From: Mesostigma viride
Lineage: Eukaryota > Streptophyta > Mesostigmatophyceae > Mesostigmatales > Mesostigmataceae
Reading direction: 5' to 3'
Assembly (NCBI GenBank): GCA_009746045.1
Contig: RPFO01000175.1
Coordinates: 477,501-541,500 of the forward strand
Length of the DNA: 64,000 nt
Within the stretch, counting starts at the first letter, position 1; each line of letters starts with the position of its first letter. Shown piece after piece: positions 1 through 10,826 of this stretch. The position numbers were made by a program, and so were the translations under genes. The notes under the pieces were generated by a model. It did no database searches. It saw only the letters and a list, made by a program, of their open reading frames with translations, and had not been told where the DNA came from.

Positions 1-40
1 TAACAACAATCGTGGTAACCGACGGGACTCACTTGAAACG

Positions 41-1672
41 GTGCACCATCTCACTCCTCAAGGTAATCTTCGTACCTCACCTCCTTCTCCTATTGCTGGT
101 GGTCGCCGTCGTCCCTCACTTACCCCTCCTACCTATGAACAACGTCAACGTATGCAGGTCAGATTTAGTGATGACCCTTCCCTTACCCTGAACCAGGCCC
201 CTGCCCCTCCTGCAACCTTGGCTCAACCCCCAGCAGGTCCTCACTAACTAACAATGTTTCTAGGCCTCCTTCCCACCCTGTGCCTTCCATGCCTGCTCTT
301 AACACGGGTCGTGCCTCTGCCCCTGTCGGTCCTTCTGGGCGCCCTAGTGCAGTTCCCTTTTACCCACCTGCTTCCTGGTCCTACCCTGAGACGGCCTATG
401 AGGCAGCCCAGGTCCCTACCCGTGTGGCTGATTTAGAAGTTAATAGTGATTTCAGCACCATGCCCCTAGATGATAGAAATTATGATCATTTTGCCTATTC
501 CTCTCTTCGTGAGCAATATACTGTCCCCTTCTCTTATGGGCACCAGCCTGAAACGGTGGCCCCTTCTAGACCCCTACCCAAGACTTTCCTCTTCCTTCCT
601 TCTATCCCGCTTATGTAGCAGTGGAAGATAGTGGCCCTATGGGAAAAACTGACTCTTCTAATCCCCCTAAGCCCCCTGCTCTTCCCCTCTTTGCTAACCT
701 TCCCAAGCTGGATGTCAAGTCTACCCCTCAACAGTTTTTCACCTTTATTATGTTGCTTACCCAGAACACGGAGTCGTGGCAGAATCATAATAGATGGCGT
801 CTTCTGATGCTGTATTAGTTCCTCACTATCTTACAACCTGTATTACTCCTGAGCTTGCTAACCTCATTCAGTGTGAGTCTTTGGCCTCTCATGCCTACCC
901 TAACTCTGTAGCAGAATTGTTTAAGCGTTTAGAGAACCATTTAGTCCCTCCTGATTCAGATTGGCAGGATAGATTAGCCTTTGGTACCTTGCAGCAGGGT
1001 ACTAAATCATTTAAGGAGTATATGAAAGAGTTTGATGCTCAGATGGTACGAATTAGGGATTTGTCGGGTGCAGAAGTACGTGCTCGCTTCCTCCAAGGCC
1101 TCAGTAGACCCTTATTACGTGAAGTCAAGCGCCAGTTCTCTGCCTACCGTTTTACTGATCTGCCCCTCAAGCATGTGCGCCAGCATCTCTTGCGTGTAGC
1201 AGATTTCTTCACCACCCCTTCTCTTCCTACCCGTTCCCGTATTAATAATATTATCCTTACCCCTGAGGAGGAGAACTCCTATGTAGAAGAATTAGATATC
1301 TGTGTTACTGACCTCTCAGCCCTTGATGTCTCTCATATCACATGCTATCATTGTAAGGAAGTAGGTCATCTTAAACGTGAGTGCCCCAAGTTCCTTTCGG
1401 GTGCTCCCCCTCATCCCGACGCTCGCCCTCCTCGTACCCCTCAGCGTGCTCCTATTCGTCCTACTTCAGGACGCATTCCCTCAGCTACCCCTAGTAGGCT
1501 GAATGCTGTGCAGGCAGGGCCCCCAGGGTTCCCCTATGATAATCAGGCTCCCGCACCCTCTTCGCTCCCTCGTGACCCTCCAGCAGTGGCTTTTTCGCCA
1601 GGGTCTTCTTCGGGGTTAGTTCCTATGGATTTGGGGGGGAGGGGGAACAGTAGGCCTGTCAGCCGGGGGTAA
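41..1672 (+). pseudogene. gag: Gypsy-1 gag (capsid/nucleocapsid), frameshifted
   Basis: Gag packages element RNA into virus-like particles. The reading frame is broken into about four overlapping pieces (41-247, 280-618, 621-818, 794-1672) that together match the Gypsy-2 gag. The first part is Pro/Ser-rich and probably disordered. The last and longest piece carries the conserved gag core, including the stretch around FKEYMKEFDAQMVRIRDLSG, followed near 1345 by one CCHC zinc knuckle, CYHCKEVGHLKREC, which binds RNA. After the knuckle comes a Pro-rich tail ending at 1672. Pol begins about 95 nt further on in another frame. The breaks are indels, so no intact Gag can be made from this copy. Confidence 0.88.
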
Positions 1673-1766
1673 CCTGGACAGGTCCTTAGATAGTACCCCA
1701 GATAAAAATTTTTGCCTGCCTGTTTTTATAACCTCTGTAGGAGCTGAATCTTCCCTACCACTACGT

Positions 1767-3287
1767 GTGCGTCCTCTTATGTTCTTGAATGGTGGTTTAA
1801 CCGTCCCTCACACTGTTGTAGACCCTTTCCTGCATGCTGATGAACTCTTGAATGTCTCTGTGTTGGTAGATAGCGGTGCGGCTAGCTCCTTTGTGAGCGA
1901 GGCCCTAGTTAGGCGTTTAGGACTAGTCCCTACCCCTCACACCAAACCCGTCACTGTTCATTATGCTGATGGTCGCACCAGTCATTCCCCGGGTACGGTG
2001 TCCCTTCCCATGGTTATACAAGGACGTACTGTCAACCTGACGGCCACTATAGGCCCTATCACTACCGCTGATGTATTACTAGGATTAGATTGGCACCAGG
2101 ATAATAAGATTACTATTAATTATGATACCATGGTCATCTGGTTTCCAGATAGCTCTTACTGGGTACCGGAACGTCATTATAGATTGGAAAATTTATCCTT
2201 GGTAGATATTACTCCTCCTACACCTGTTGATCCTCCTGTGAGACCTATACCTGAAGTATTAATGTCCAATGATGAGTTGCGTTCTGAACTAAAGGAATAT
2301 GGATATTTATTATGTATGTTCCTTCAGTTAGAAGTACAGGAGATACCTATCCCTAATAATAGTGTGGATATAGATATAAACACAGTGGATACAATAGGAG
2401 TGGGATTTACTGAAAATGAAATAGTAAGATACATGGCTGTGATAGATTCCTCAAGGGTTTTTGAAGAAAAGACCCCTTCTTATCCTCCTCCTCGTTCTGT
2501 TTTACACCGTGTAGTTATCAAGGACGGTGCAGTTCCTACGCACTCTCCGATGTATAGAATGGGCCCTACCGAGTTAAAGGAACTAAAACAGATTTTAGTG
2601 TCATTATTAGAAGCAGCAGGATTGATAGAGCCCAGTAACTCCCCCTACTCAGCTGGTGTCCTGTTAGTTCCTAAGCCAAATGGCAAGTTTCGCCTAGTTA
2701 CTGATTATAGGAAGTTGAATGATATTACTGTGAAGTCTAAATACCCTCTACCTCGTATTGATGATATATTTAATAAGGTTAAAGGTTCCACTTGTTTCAC
2801 AGTACTGGATTGTGCGGATGGTTTTTGGCAGTTGCGGATAGCTCCTGAGGATTGCCATAAAACCGCCTTTGCTACCCCTTTTGGTCATTACCAGTTTAGA
2901 GTAGCGGCTATGGGACTTTGCAACTCGCCTGCCTCTTTTCAAATGTTAATGAATGAAGTGCTTAGACCTGTTATGGGATATTCTCACCTTCCTCAGGTGT
3001 CCTCTGATCTAAAGGATCCTTCCTTCTCCTCTGTTTCTTTATCTGAGCATGACCGTTCTTGTGCTCAAGCTTACTTAGATGATATTCTTATTTACTCTCC
3101 TGATTTTGAAACGCACCTACGTGATTTAAAGAAAGTATTAGAAATAATGGCTGAAAATTCTTTGTGGGCGCGCCGTGCTAAAGTGCGTTCGGGTAGGAGT
3201 GTCCCATTTTTAGGGCACGTTCTGTCAGATGCCGGGGTCGCTACCGACCCGGATAAAACTAAGTCAATTCAGGAATGGCCTACTCCT
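1767..3287 (+). pseudogene. pol: Gypsy-1 pol, 5' part: aspartic protease and reverse transcriptase fingers/palm
   Basis: This is the N-terminal half of Pol. A retropepsin-like aspartic protease lies first, with the active-site motif LVDSGAASSFVS near 1863 and a downstream LLGLDWH motif typical of Ty3 proteases. The RT follows, with LIEPSNSPYSAGVLLVPKPN, the LVTDYRKLN motif, the VLDCADGFWQL block and the catalytic YLDDILIYS near 3072. The frame is open up to the insertion of the hAT-like element at 3288; the short extension beyond is element sequence. Compared with Gypsy-2 there is one extra Ala codon in the LLEAAGLIEP segment. The remainder of RT resumes at 5003. Confidence 0.92.
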
Positions 3288-3631
3288 TCAGGAATGGTTG
3301 GCAAATACGGGTACGGGGTATAATACGCGGACCTAAAATACGCGTATTATACGTGGGGGGTGTAAAATACGCGGCGGTAAAATACGCGACCGTTTTTGTG
3401 GTCCAATTGTCAGTCACCCAATTAGCACGCTCCTTGATGATGGTCATGCAGTTATTGCAACTGAAATTTGGTGTATATGCTTATTTATTAACATCTTCCA
3501 TTAATTTATGCCCTGCAATCCTATCTGATTATGATTTGTTAAATGCTGGGGGGAGCAGACTGCAACGGGAACTGTAAGGAATCAATTAATTAGTTAATTG
3601 TAAGGAAAGCCATCCACTATATAATGCATGA

Positions 3632-3861
3632 GAGGACATAAGACACAAGGTCCAAGGACCTTGCTCTCAAGGATCCCACAACAAGCTCCATACACATACA
3701 CACATGTGCACACACATTCATCATTGACAAAATGCACAACAGCAGAGGACATAAGACACAAGGTCCAAGGACCTTGCTCTCAAGGATCCCACAACAAGCT
3801 CCATACACATACACACATGTGCACACACATTCATCATGCATTGACAAAATGCACAACAGCA
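3632..3861. repeat. 113-bp tandem duplication inside the hAT-like element
   Basis: A unit beginning GAGGACATAAGACACAAGG at 3632 is repeated at 3745 with almost no change. Each copy carries an internal CCAAGGACCTTG palindrome and a run of CACACA-type dinucleotides. The only clear difference is a four-base extension in the second copy (TCATCATGCATTGAC against TCATCATTGAC). It lies in the non-coding part of the DNA element. Confidence 0.9.
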
Positions 3862-4054
3862 CCCCCGCTGCCATGGAGATTACTCCACGTTGGTCCATGC
3901 AATTATTCAAGCCAGCACGGCCATGCTTTCATAACGGCAGCGCATGCAGCCCTTGTTCTCACTATACTATTGCTAGTAACTTGTGAGTTATAACTTCATG
4001 TCCCATCCATCACATGGGTCCATGCAACCATCGGCCATCACCCACTAGCTGCCA

Positions 4055-4618
4055 TCACATACTACACCGGCTGAAGATGGTATAAGTATTTTCGGGTACC
4101 ATCTGCTTGAAAGAGGCGCTCTCAGCCGCATTGAAGGCAATGCCGTTCTCGATAAAAAATTCGGCAGCCAGCAGCTGGATACCTTGTTCGTCGACGGGAA
4201 CCAGCCATTTGGTGATGCTCAGCTGGCCTTGATGCTTGCTGGGAACCGACGACAAGTCAGCCGGCGCAGCCCCTCCCATCTCCGCCATTGCCCTGTTCAA
4301 AGTGTGCACCTTCTTGGCGTCTGACTTCTGCAACTTGTTGTTAGCAATCCTGAGAAACCTGTTCCGGATATTCGGTGGAATTTTGTCGCAGGGTAACACC
4401 CCTTCCCCTGCGATTCCGGCAAAGTGTGCACGGACTCGGAATACGCTTATTGGCCCCGCCTTGTAGGAGAAGTTCTTGTTGCAAAATGAGCAGAACATCC
4501 TCGACACATACTGCGTTGTGTTACTAACAGCATCCGTGACTGCTTCTTTCTTCTCGACAACGAAATCCCATTCAGGCCCTTTCTTCGGCATGGCTGCAAA
4601 TCGAAAATGGCTGCACAC
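4055..4618 (-). CDS. BED-type zinc finger, N-terminal part of a hAT transposase
   Basis: The 187-residue frame has an alternative start at the internal MPKKGPEWDF. It carries CSFCNKNFSY, then an Arg and a His spaced as in BED zinc fingers, then GVLPCDKIP. It ends with a stretch like that preceding the hAT catalytic core, around FFIENGIAFNAAESASFKQM. In hAT transposases this region binds the element's own ends. The protein stops just after it, lacking the RNase H-like catalytic domain and the C-terminal dimerisation domain (usual length 500-800 residues). It is either a truncated transposase or a stand-alone DNA-binding remnant. The assignment rests on motif spacing only. Confidence 0.68.
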   Translation of the reverse strand: MCSHFRFAAMPKKGPEWDFVVEKKEAVTDAVSNTTQYVSRMFCSFCNKNFSYKAGPISVFRVRAHFAGIAGEGVLPCDKIPPNIRNRFLRIANNKLQKSDAKKVHTLNRAMAEMGGAAPADLSSVPSKHQGQLSITKWLVPVDEQGIQLLAAEFFIENGIAFNAAESASFKQMVPENTYTIFSRCSM

Positions 4619-5002
4619 TATCGCACAGTCGCACTGGCCTCGTCCTCGCTATATTGCATTACACCGTCAGTAGCACAGCTGGCATTTGCTGTCATTATGC
4701 GTGATGTACCTAGTCCTAGCTGTCTCCTACCGGCCAAAGATTTTGCAAGGCTTGCGCTTTATGGAAAGAACTGTACGCATCTACTTCTAGTAGTAAAAAT
4801 CTCAAATGTGCAGTGAACGCGCCGCGCCCAGAACCTGGGCACCGCGCCAGTGCCCGCTGCCCGCTGGTACCCCCGAAAAATTCTAAGTCCAAACCGCGTA
4901 TTCTGAAGTAAAGTACGCGTACATACGGCGGAGGCCTTCAGTGTACGTTTTCCCGTACTTCTGCGGCTCCGTACGGCGTACTGACCAACCCGGCCTACTC
5001 CT

Positions 5003-7500
5003 ACCGACGTTAAAGGTGTACGTAGTTTCCTAGGAATTGCTTCTTACTATAGGCGTTTTATCCCGCGTTTCGCAACTATAGCAGCCCCTATCAATCATTT
5101 ATTAAAGAAGGATATCCCCTTTGTTTGGAGTAGTGAATGTCAGTCGGCTTTTCAGTGCCTAAAATCCCTACTCCTTTCCCCTCCTGTACTCATCCTACCG
5201 GACACTACTAAACCCTTTGTTGTGGCTACAGATGCTAGTAAAGTAGCTATAGGTGGTGTCCTTCTCCAGGATCAGGGTCAGGGCTTACAGCCAATTGAGT
5301 ATATCTCTAGGACAATGCTCCCTGCGGAGCGTAACTATCCCGTACACCAGCAGGAACTCTTAGCTGTGGTGTATTGTTGCCACGCGTGGCAGCACTTCCT
5401 TAAAGGTGCTCAATTTGATGTCTGCCTGAATGAACCCTGTGAGCTAGATCCTTATAGGTTAGTTATCCAAACGGATCATCGTCCCCTTACCCATCTTCTC
5501 TCCCAACCCAACCTTACCCCTCGGCAAGCGCGCTGGATGGAATTTTTAGCACAGTTTTCCCCTTTTAAACTTCAGTATGTCAAGGGTGTAGATAACATAG
5601 TACCAGATGCACTCTCTCGTCGTGCAGACTATTCCTTCTTCGAGGACCTTGATGTTCTCAATACTACTCTAGTTCCTACTACTATGGGTGTAACCCCTTA
5701 TGGTGAACTACCTGATGATGAATCCTATGCCTACCTCTTTCATACAGCTGTTCGCATGCCTGATCTCCTTTCTCACGTAGGACTCTCTCTCCCGTGTGAG
5801 GCCCTTCCCGTGGCCTCGGTGGGGGGGAGGGGAAAAATAAAATTTCTATACCGCTTAGCCATATAGCGACTAGGTCAGGAAAGTCTTATGAAAACGTAGT
5901 CCCTCTAGGACCTCCCCTTCTCTTTGGCAAGGCGGTAGGAGATCTCTTTAAACCTGTTCTGGATACTTCTGTAGCGATGCCTACCTCTGATCTTGAACGC
6001 CTTATTAGTAGATTTACGGCCACTGAGCCGGAAGCATTAGCTGCCATTGCTGCACATCCCCAACAATTAGGCAAGCACCCTTGTAAATTTGTAGGTGGGT
6101 TTTTATATGTGCAGATAGCAGATTCTCCCCCTCAATGGCGCCTGTATGTCCCTCCTATCTGTCGCTCCTCCTTGCTCTTTGAGTTGCATGACTTAGCTGC
6201 TCATCAGGGTGGTAAACGGGTACGGGACCTAGTAGCCCGCTCTTATTACTGGCCTTCCCTTTATAAGGATGTAGATGAGTATGTTAGAACTTGTCAATCT
6301 TGCCAGGAAATGAAACCCAATAATGTAGGACAGATAGCAGAACCTAGGACCTTGCCTGACCCCATCATGCCTTGGGATTCTATCATGATGGATTTTGTAG
6401 GACCTTTTAGAAAGAATGATAGGGGCAATGCCCAAATCCTTGTGTTCATAGATCGTTTTACTCGTATGTGCCATCTTGTGCCGTGTCCTTTAGAACTCAC
6501 CGCACGTGATTGCGCACGCCTATACCTCAATAATGTATATAGATATCATGGTTTGAGTAGGCAGTTTATTAGTGATAAGGATAAATTATTTACCTCAGAT
6601 TTTTGGCAGCAGTTTTTCGCTGCCATCGGTACCAAGGTTACCTACGGTACTGCCTACCACTCCTCCTCCTCTCATTTAGTAGAGCGTCTTAATAGGGTAG
6701 TAGAAGAAGCGCTTAGGCACTATGTTAATGGCTCGGGTAGTGATTGGGAGGATTATTTATGTTTGGTAGAGTTCTCCCTCAACAATTGTCCCCAAGCTGC
6801 GCATGGATATACGCCCTTCTTCTTAGATACTGGTAGACAGCCCTTACCCCTACCTCTCTCTTAGCTAGTCCTCTACGGGACAAGGATGATGTGTCCCGAG
6901 ATACTGTAGAAGGTGTACAGTCCTTACTAGATAGAATGAAAACTGCTCATGACCACGCGATCTCAGGGTACCAAAAAGCTCAGGCTAAGTACCTTGCTAG
7001 GTTGCGTGCCTCCTTAGATAGACGAGCACCTGAGATAGAAATAGGAGATCTAGTATTAGTAGAAGGCCCCCGTGTTGGCCGTTTTGCTCATAAGTTTGAA
7101 GCAGAACTGAAGGTCAAACTTAGGCCCGCCTTCTTAGGACCCTTCCATGTGTTGTCTAGGTAGGAAATTTCTTATATAAAGTCGATATCCCTACCTCTTG
7201 GCAAACGCATTCAAACACCTTCCATAGGAGCCAGCTTAAACTGTACCACCCTAGTACGTTCGCTGGCAGGGAGTTAGCGCCTGCCCCTTTAGAGCATAAC
7301 CCTGACACTGGGGAAGTAGAAGACGAAGTAGAAAGCATCGTGGCCCATAGAGATATCAAAAAGGGCCGCGGTACCCAGCGTCAGTATAAAGTGAAGTGGA
7401 TGTATGCTCGTAGTGAAGTAGATAAGGTTGGTATACGGAGAGTGAGCTAGATGGGTGTAGTCGCCTGCTGCAGGAATATAAAACCCTGCACAAGCTCTAG
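5003..7500 (+). pseudogene. pol: Gypsy-1 pol, 3' part: RT end, RNase H, integrase, chromodomain
   Basis: After the insertion the frame resumes at FLGIASYYRRFIPRFATIAAP (RT thumb). RNase H follows, with VVATDASKVAIGGVLLQ, the conserved Glu in HQQELLAVVYCCHAW and TDHRPLTHLL. Integrase has an HHCC zinc-binding region ending CQSCQEMKP, then catalytic Asp in MMDFVGPF, Asp in FISDKDKLF and Glu in HLVERLNRVVEEAL. The end is a chromodomain from about 7315 (VESIVAHRDIKKG, then YKVKWMYARSEVDKV) with stop TAG at 7498-7500. The frame is broken near 5820 (7 G where Gypsy-2 has 8), near 6864, at 7163 and by one extra base near 7430. The ancestral protein was clearly continuous from RNase H to chromodomain. 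Confidence 0.9.
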
Positions 7501-7576
7501 TTGTAGGCTTTCTCCTCTCTTATGTTATGTCTGCTGTCGACGGGTGGTTGGTTGTCCCCTCCCCTCCGCAGCCGTC

Positions 7577-9887
7577 ATGTCAGAGCCTACCCCTCCGGCT
7601 GAGAGCCCGCTGCCGTCCCTGCCCCTACCGGACCCTGAGCTGTACTTCGAGGCCCTTCCGGGCCGTTGGGTGTCACGGTCCAGTTTCCCGGGTGGCGTCG
7701 TGCATCCGGCCCTCCAGGCCCAGCATGCGGGCCTAGTCAGGGCGGCTCTCTTCGGGGTCACGTGGTACGGTCCTCCCCTGCTGAACCGCATCAGCTTGTT
7801 TTGCACGGGTTCGACGATGCCGGCCACTGTTTGCTAGAATGTGGCTCCAGCTGTCCAGCCTGGGACAGATAGCTGCGATTCTCCAGTGCCCCAGGGTGTT
7901 TTCCTACCTTTCTACCCCTGTGGGCCGCTCCTGCCTACGGGACGTGTTCCCCTGGCTTCCGGCCGAGGGTGATGCGGAAATGGATGAGAACCCCTGCGAC
8001 CTTTACGGGCCGTAGAGTTCATGGAGATAGCAGACCAGAACGCGGGCGTAGGATTGGGCGACCCTACCCTACGGACGCGCCGGTAGAGGCAGTATTCCCT
8101 GAGTATTCGGCCTCCCCTGCGGCGTCCTCCTCTTCAGTGTCGGCGCCTTCCCCTGTCCCGTCTTCACCGAGGTCGGTCCTGTGCGCATCGGTGGAGCCTA
8201 CCCCTTCGGGCTCTGGTCGTGAGCCTGATCCTCTTTCGGCGACAGTTTCTGCGATGCAGGCGCAGATCCAGTCCCTGACGGCGGCCTTCGGGGCCTTCAT
8301 GGCGGCCCAGGCGCACGCTCCAGCCACGCCAGGTGGGGTGTCTGTTGCAGCTGTGCCCCCTTCCCCTTCGGTCGCCTCGACGTCTACGGGTCCGACCGTG
8401 TCGCGCGAGCCCTCGGCGGCTGCGGTTCCCTCTGTGCTGCGGCTCCTACGCCTTCGGCTACCGCTGCGCCTGCTACTGACGTACCTGCGCCTCGGCGCGA
8501 GTCCGCCGTCCCAGTGGCAGCGCCCGCCGCCGCCGCGTCCGAGCCGCCCACCACGTCAGCGCCGCCCTCGCGGGGTTTCTTCAGCGACCCGGGCGGTCTT
8601 CCCAGGCTTTGGGAGGGCGGTCCTCCGCAGAGGATCCCGGTGCCTGACTGGAGCTTGGACGGTAACCAGTCGTATGCCGGATTGCCTGTCCCCACGGGCC
8701 CTATTTTCAACATGTGGCCTGGTGGTGCTCCCCCCCAGAGACCGGCGCGCCAGTTGCGGAGGCGGGTCCGTCGCGACCCCCTGCGGCATCGGGTCCGACG
8801 CGGCCCCCTGTTGTACCGGCGCCTTCTGCGCCTGTGCCGGTTCCTACCCCTTCGTCGGCCCCTGCCCCTTCGGCCCCGCGGTCTTTGGCTGCGGTTGTTC
8901 GGTCCAGTGGCTCTGACCCGCGCGCCACCCGCGCTGCCGATTCCCTTCGGGAGTTGTCAGAGGGCGATCGGGATCGGGCCCCTTCTGTGGTGCATGCGAC
9001 TCCGGAGTCGCGCGACACGCCTGTCTTTGGGTATGGTATGTCTGCGCTCGCTTGCCGCCAGTGTGACCTGCCGCGCGCCTCCGCCGAGCTTGCCATTTCG
9101 CCCATGTCCTACGGGTTCTCCCAGGTGTGTCGGGCGCCGCGGGACCGTGGCCTACCAGTTGAGACTGATCGGCCTCCTTTCGACATGGTTATTTTAGCTG
9201 ATCCGGTGTTCCAGGGTGAGATCCTGGTTCGGCGCGTCCTGTATCGCTGGGCGGCGCCACAATGACTTGGACACCTACGGCGGGTTCCAGTGGGCTTACC
9301 CTCCGCCTCTGGGCATTATGGCCTCAGATGCCTTACGGTAGAGTTTCCTGCGGTGCCGGGTGCCACGTACAGCACGTCCTTCAGCCCATCCTAGAGTGGG
9401 ATGCCCGTCGTCCAGCGCCCATCCCGGGCCAGGGTTTGGACTCTCGGGGTCATCCTCCTCCCCGGGCTAGCGACTACCTCGAGACGTTCGGGTCGCGACA
9501 GTGTGCCCGCCGGTGGCGCTCCCGCGAGATTCGGCATATCCGGTTGTGGCCGTCCAACGTGGAGCCCCTGGTAGATCTGTTTTTCCCGACGGGTATGCGC
9601 CCTCGGATCCGGTATCATCGCCTGCTCCTTCGGGCTCTCTGCCTGATCGCGGTAGAGCCTTTCCTACGCCTCTTTGCCTGTGGTTTCCTGGACTGGGCCC
9701 GGGGCCAGGTCGTTCTTACACAGCATAGGTACTACTGGGCCTTCCTGGGTCTTTTCCTGACGGCGTGTGGGCCGATGTTTTCCTCACTGTAGATAGGCAC
9801 GACAATGCTGAGGATGTGTCTCACTACCAGGCTTACCTGGATGTCCTGCTGGCCTCCCGTGGTACCTACCAGACGGATGGCCATTAG
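7577..9887 (+). pseudogene. Gypsy-1 ORF3: accessory protein downstream of pol, unknown function
   Basis: I do not recognise this protein. It starts with ATG at 7577 (MSEPTPP), 76 nt after the pol stop, and ends at TAG 9885-9887 (...RGTYQTDGH); the same start, end and internal blocks occur in Gypsy-2 (42741 to 40377). In order it has an acidic/Pro-rich N-terminus with EALPGRWVSRSSFPGG, a block around HGFDDAGHCLLECGSSCPA, a short amphipathic helix-like stretch (MQAQIQSLTAAFGAFMAAQ) in a long Ala/Pro/Ser-rich region, a conserved LPRLWEGGPPQRIPVPDWSL block, and a C-terminal block SYGFSQVCRAPRDRG through ILVRRVLYRWA. The frame shifts several times here. It is much richer in G+C than gag-pol. No signal peptide or membrane segment is evident, so an envelope role is not supported. 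Confidence 0.75.
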
Positions 9888-10253
9888 ATAGAGGGCCTTA
9901 GGCCCGACCTGAGGGTGTTGTCCCTCCGGTATGTAGAGTCGCCCTCATGTTCTGGCCAGTTGACTGGTCGTTCTTGGTCCTTGGTGCTGATTGTTTACTC
10001 TGTGTGTCCTGCCCAGTGCCGTTCCCCCCGGCAAGGACTTTGTTCCAGGCAGTTAGGGGAACCTACCACCAGGCTTGGTGCTGGCTAACCCTACACCTCC
10101 AGGCGTGGTGGTGGAGACCGTGTGAACTATTGGTGCTTTGTATCTTGGATGGCCTGCCGACTGTGTTAGTGTGTGCTGGGTGCATTAGGTTTCCTACCCT
10201 TGTTTTCCTCCCTGTGCGTAGGGAGAGGGCTCCCTACCTTTGTGGGGGGGAGG
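9888..10253 (+). other. Gypsy-1 3' untranslated stretch and polypurine tract
   Basis: Non-coding DNA between the ORF3 stop and the 3' LTR. It ends in a G-rich polypurine tract at about 10242-10253 (GTGGGGGGGAGG) directly before the LTR, the usual primer site for plus-strand DNA synthesis. The same tract with one more G adjoins the Gypsy-2 3' LTR at 40013-40027. Confidence 0.8.
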
Positions 10254-10826
10254 TGTTACGTCGCGTAACAATTCGTTGTAGTTACGGACGTAAATTAGGT
10301 CTTTTGCCTCGGTTGTCCCTAGGTTTACGTTTAGGCTCCTACCGGGACATTATTGTCCTCGTAACAGTACTGTGGTACATTGGGTGCCGTTGGGCGCCGC
10401 GCCGCGTACTTTACTAGTGGTCCTGATCCTGTGGTAGAATGTAGTGGACCAGCGTGCATCAGTAGATGTAGTGGACCAGCGTGCATCTGTAGGCGAGGGC
10501 CATGTCGGCCCGAGCGTGTTGGACCGTTGGTGACCATTTATGCGCGTTCTATCCCTTGTGTGTGCACTCGGCGTGTGTTAAATGAATTAACACATTTAGG
10601 CTTGGGTCACGGCAGTGTAGTTGTGTTTCCTTCCTCTATTCCTGGAGTAAACGGGTTTTGATAAATGGTTGTATGGCGTATTATAGTAACACCTACGTTA
10701 ATGCATTGAGATCAGCTCCGTCACGTTCGTCTTTCGCCAGAGGGTTGAGTAGAGGAGGCCTGACCAGTTTAGGTAGTATCAGGCCCATTAGAGGTAGAGG
10801 TGGAGGTAGATATCCGCGGCGTAACA
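10254..10826 (+). repeat. Gypsy-1 3' LTR (573 bp)
   Basis: The LTR begins TGTTACGTCGCG and ends CGCGGCGTAACA, imperfect inverted ends with the usual TG...CA. It follows the polypurine tract directly and aligns along its length with the two Gypsy-2 LTRs. It contains an internal 26-bp-type duplication (two copies of AGTGGACCAGCGTGCATC near 10443 and 10469). The 5' LTR is outside the window, so the target duplication cannot be tested; the bases after the LTR are TTGGC. Confidence 0.88.

Larger units (their letters stand above)
3288..4991 (-). mobile_element. hAT-like DNA transposon fragment inserted in Gypsy-1 RT
   Basis: The interrupted RT codons resume exactly on the other side, as the homologous uninterrupted Gypsy-2 site shows. 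An 11-bp direct repeat, GGCCTACTCCT, flanks the insert (3277-3287 and 4992-5002). hAT elements duplicate 8 bp, so 8 of these 11 may be the duplication and the rest chance or terminal sequence. The ends carry only weak inverted similarity (GGTTGG, then TACG and GTACGG blocks) and short subterminal TACGCG repeats. The one gene inside is a partial transposase N-terminus on the minus strand. With no catalytic RNase H-fold domain, the copy cannot move itself. Confidence 0.72.
1..10826 (+). mobile_element. Gypsy-1: chromodomain Ty3/gypsy LTR retrotransposon (5' part off window)
   Basis: The order gag, protease, reverse transcriptase, RNase H, integrase, chromodomain, then an extra ORF and an LTR is seen directly. 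It defines a Ty3/gypsy element of the chromovirus type, whose chromodomain is thought to steer integration to marked chromatin. The window opens inside gag, so the 5' LTR and any ORF0 lie upstream. Its close relative Gypsy-2 on the minus strand (39154-61692) allows base-by-base comparison. That shows Gypsy-1 is dead: several frameshifts in gag and ORF3, a 7-G instead of 8-G run near 5820 that breaks the RNase H-integrase frame, another shift near 6864, and a 1.7-kb hAT-like insertion in RT (3288-4991). Confidence 0.93.

Noticed and set aside
4236-4816. Plus-strand ORFs in the hAT-like element
   Set aside because: They are antisense to the BED-finger protein and lack motifs.
8064-9105. Minus-strand and alternative-frame ORFs over ORF3
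   Set aside because: GC-rich DNA gives many open shadow frames; only the plus-strand frames have blocks conserved with the second copy.
7577-9887. Envelope gene
   Set aside because: Position fits, but no signal peptide, membrane segment, cleavage site or Cys pattern is visible.
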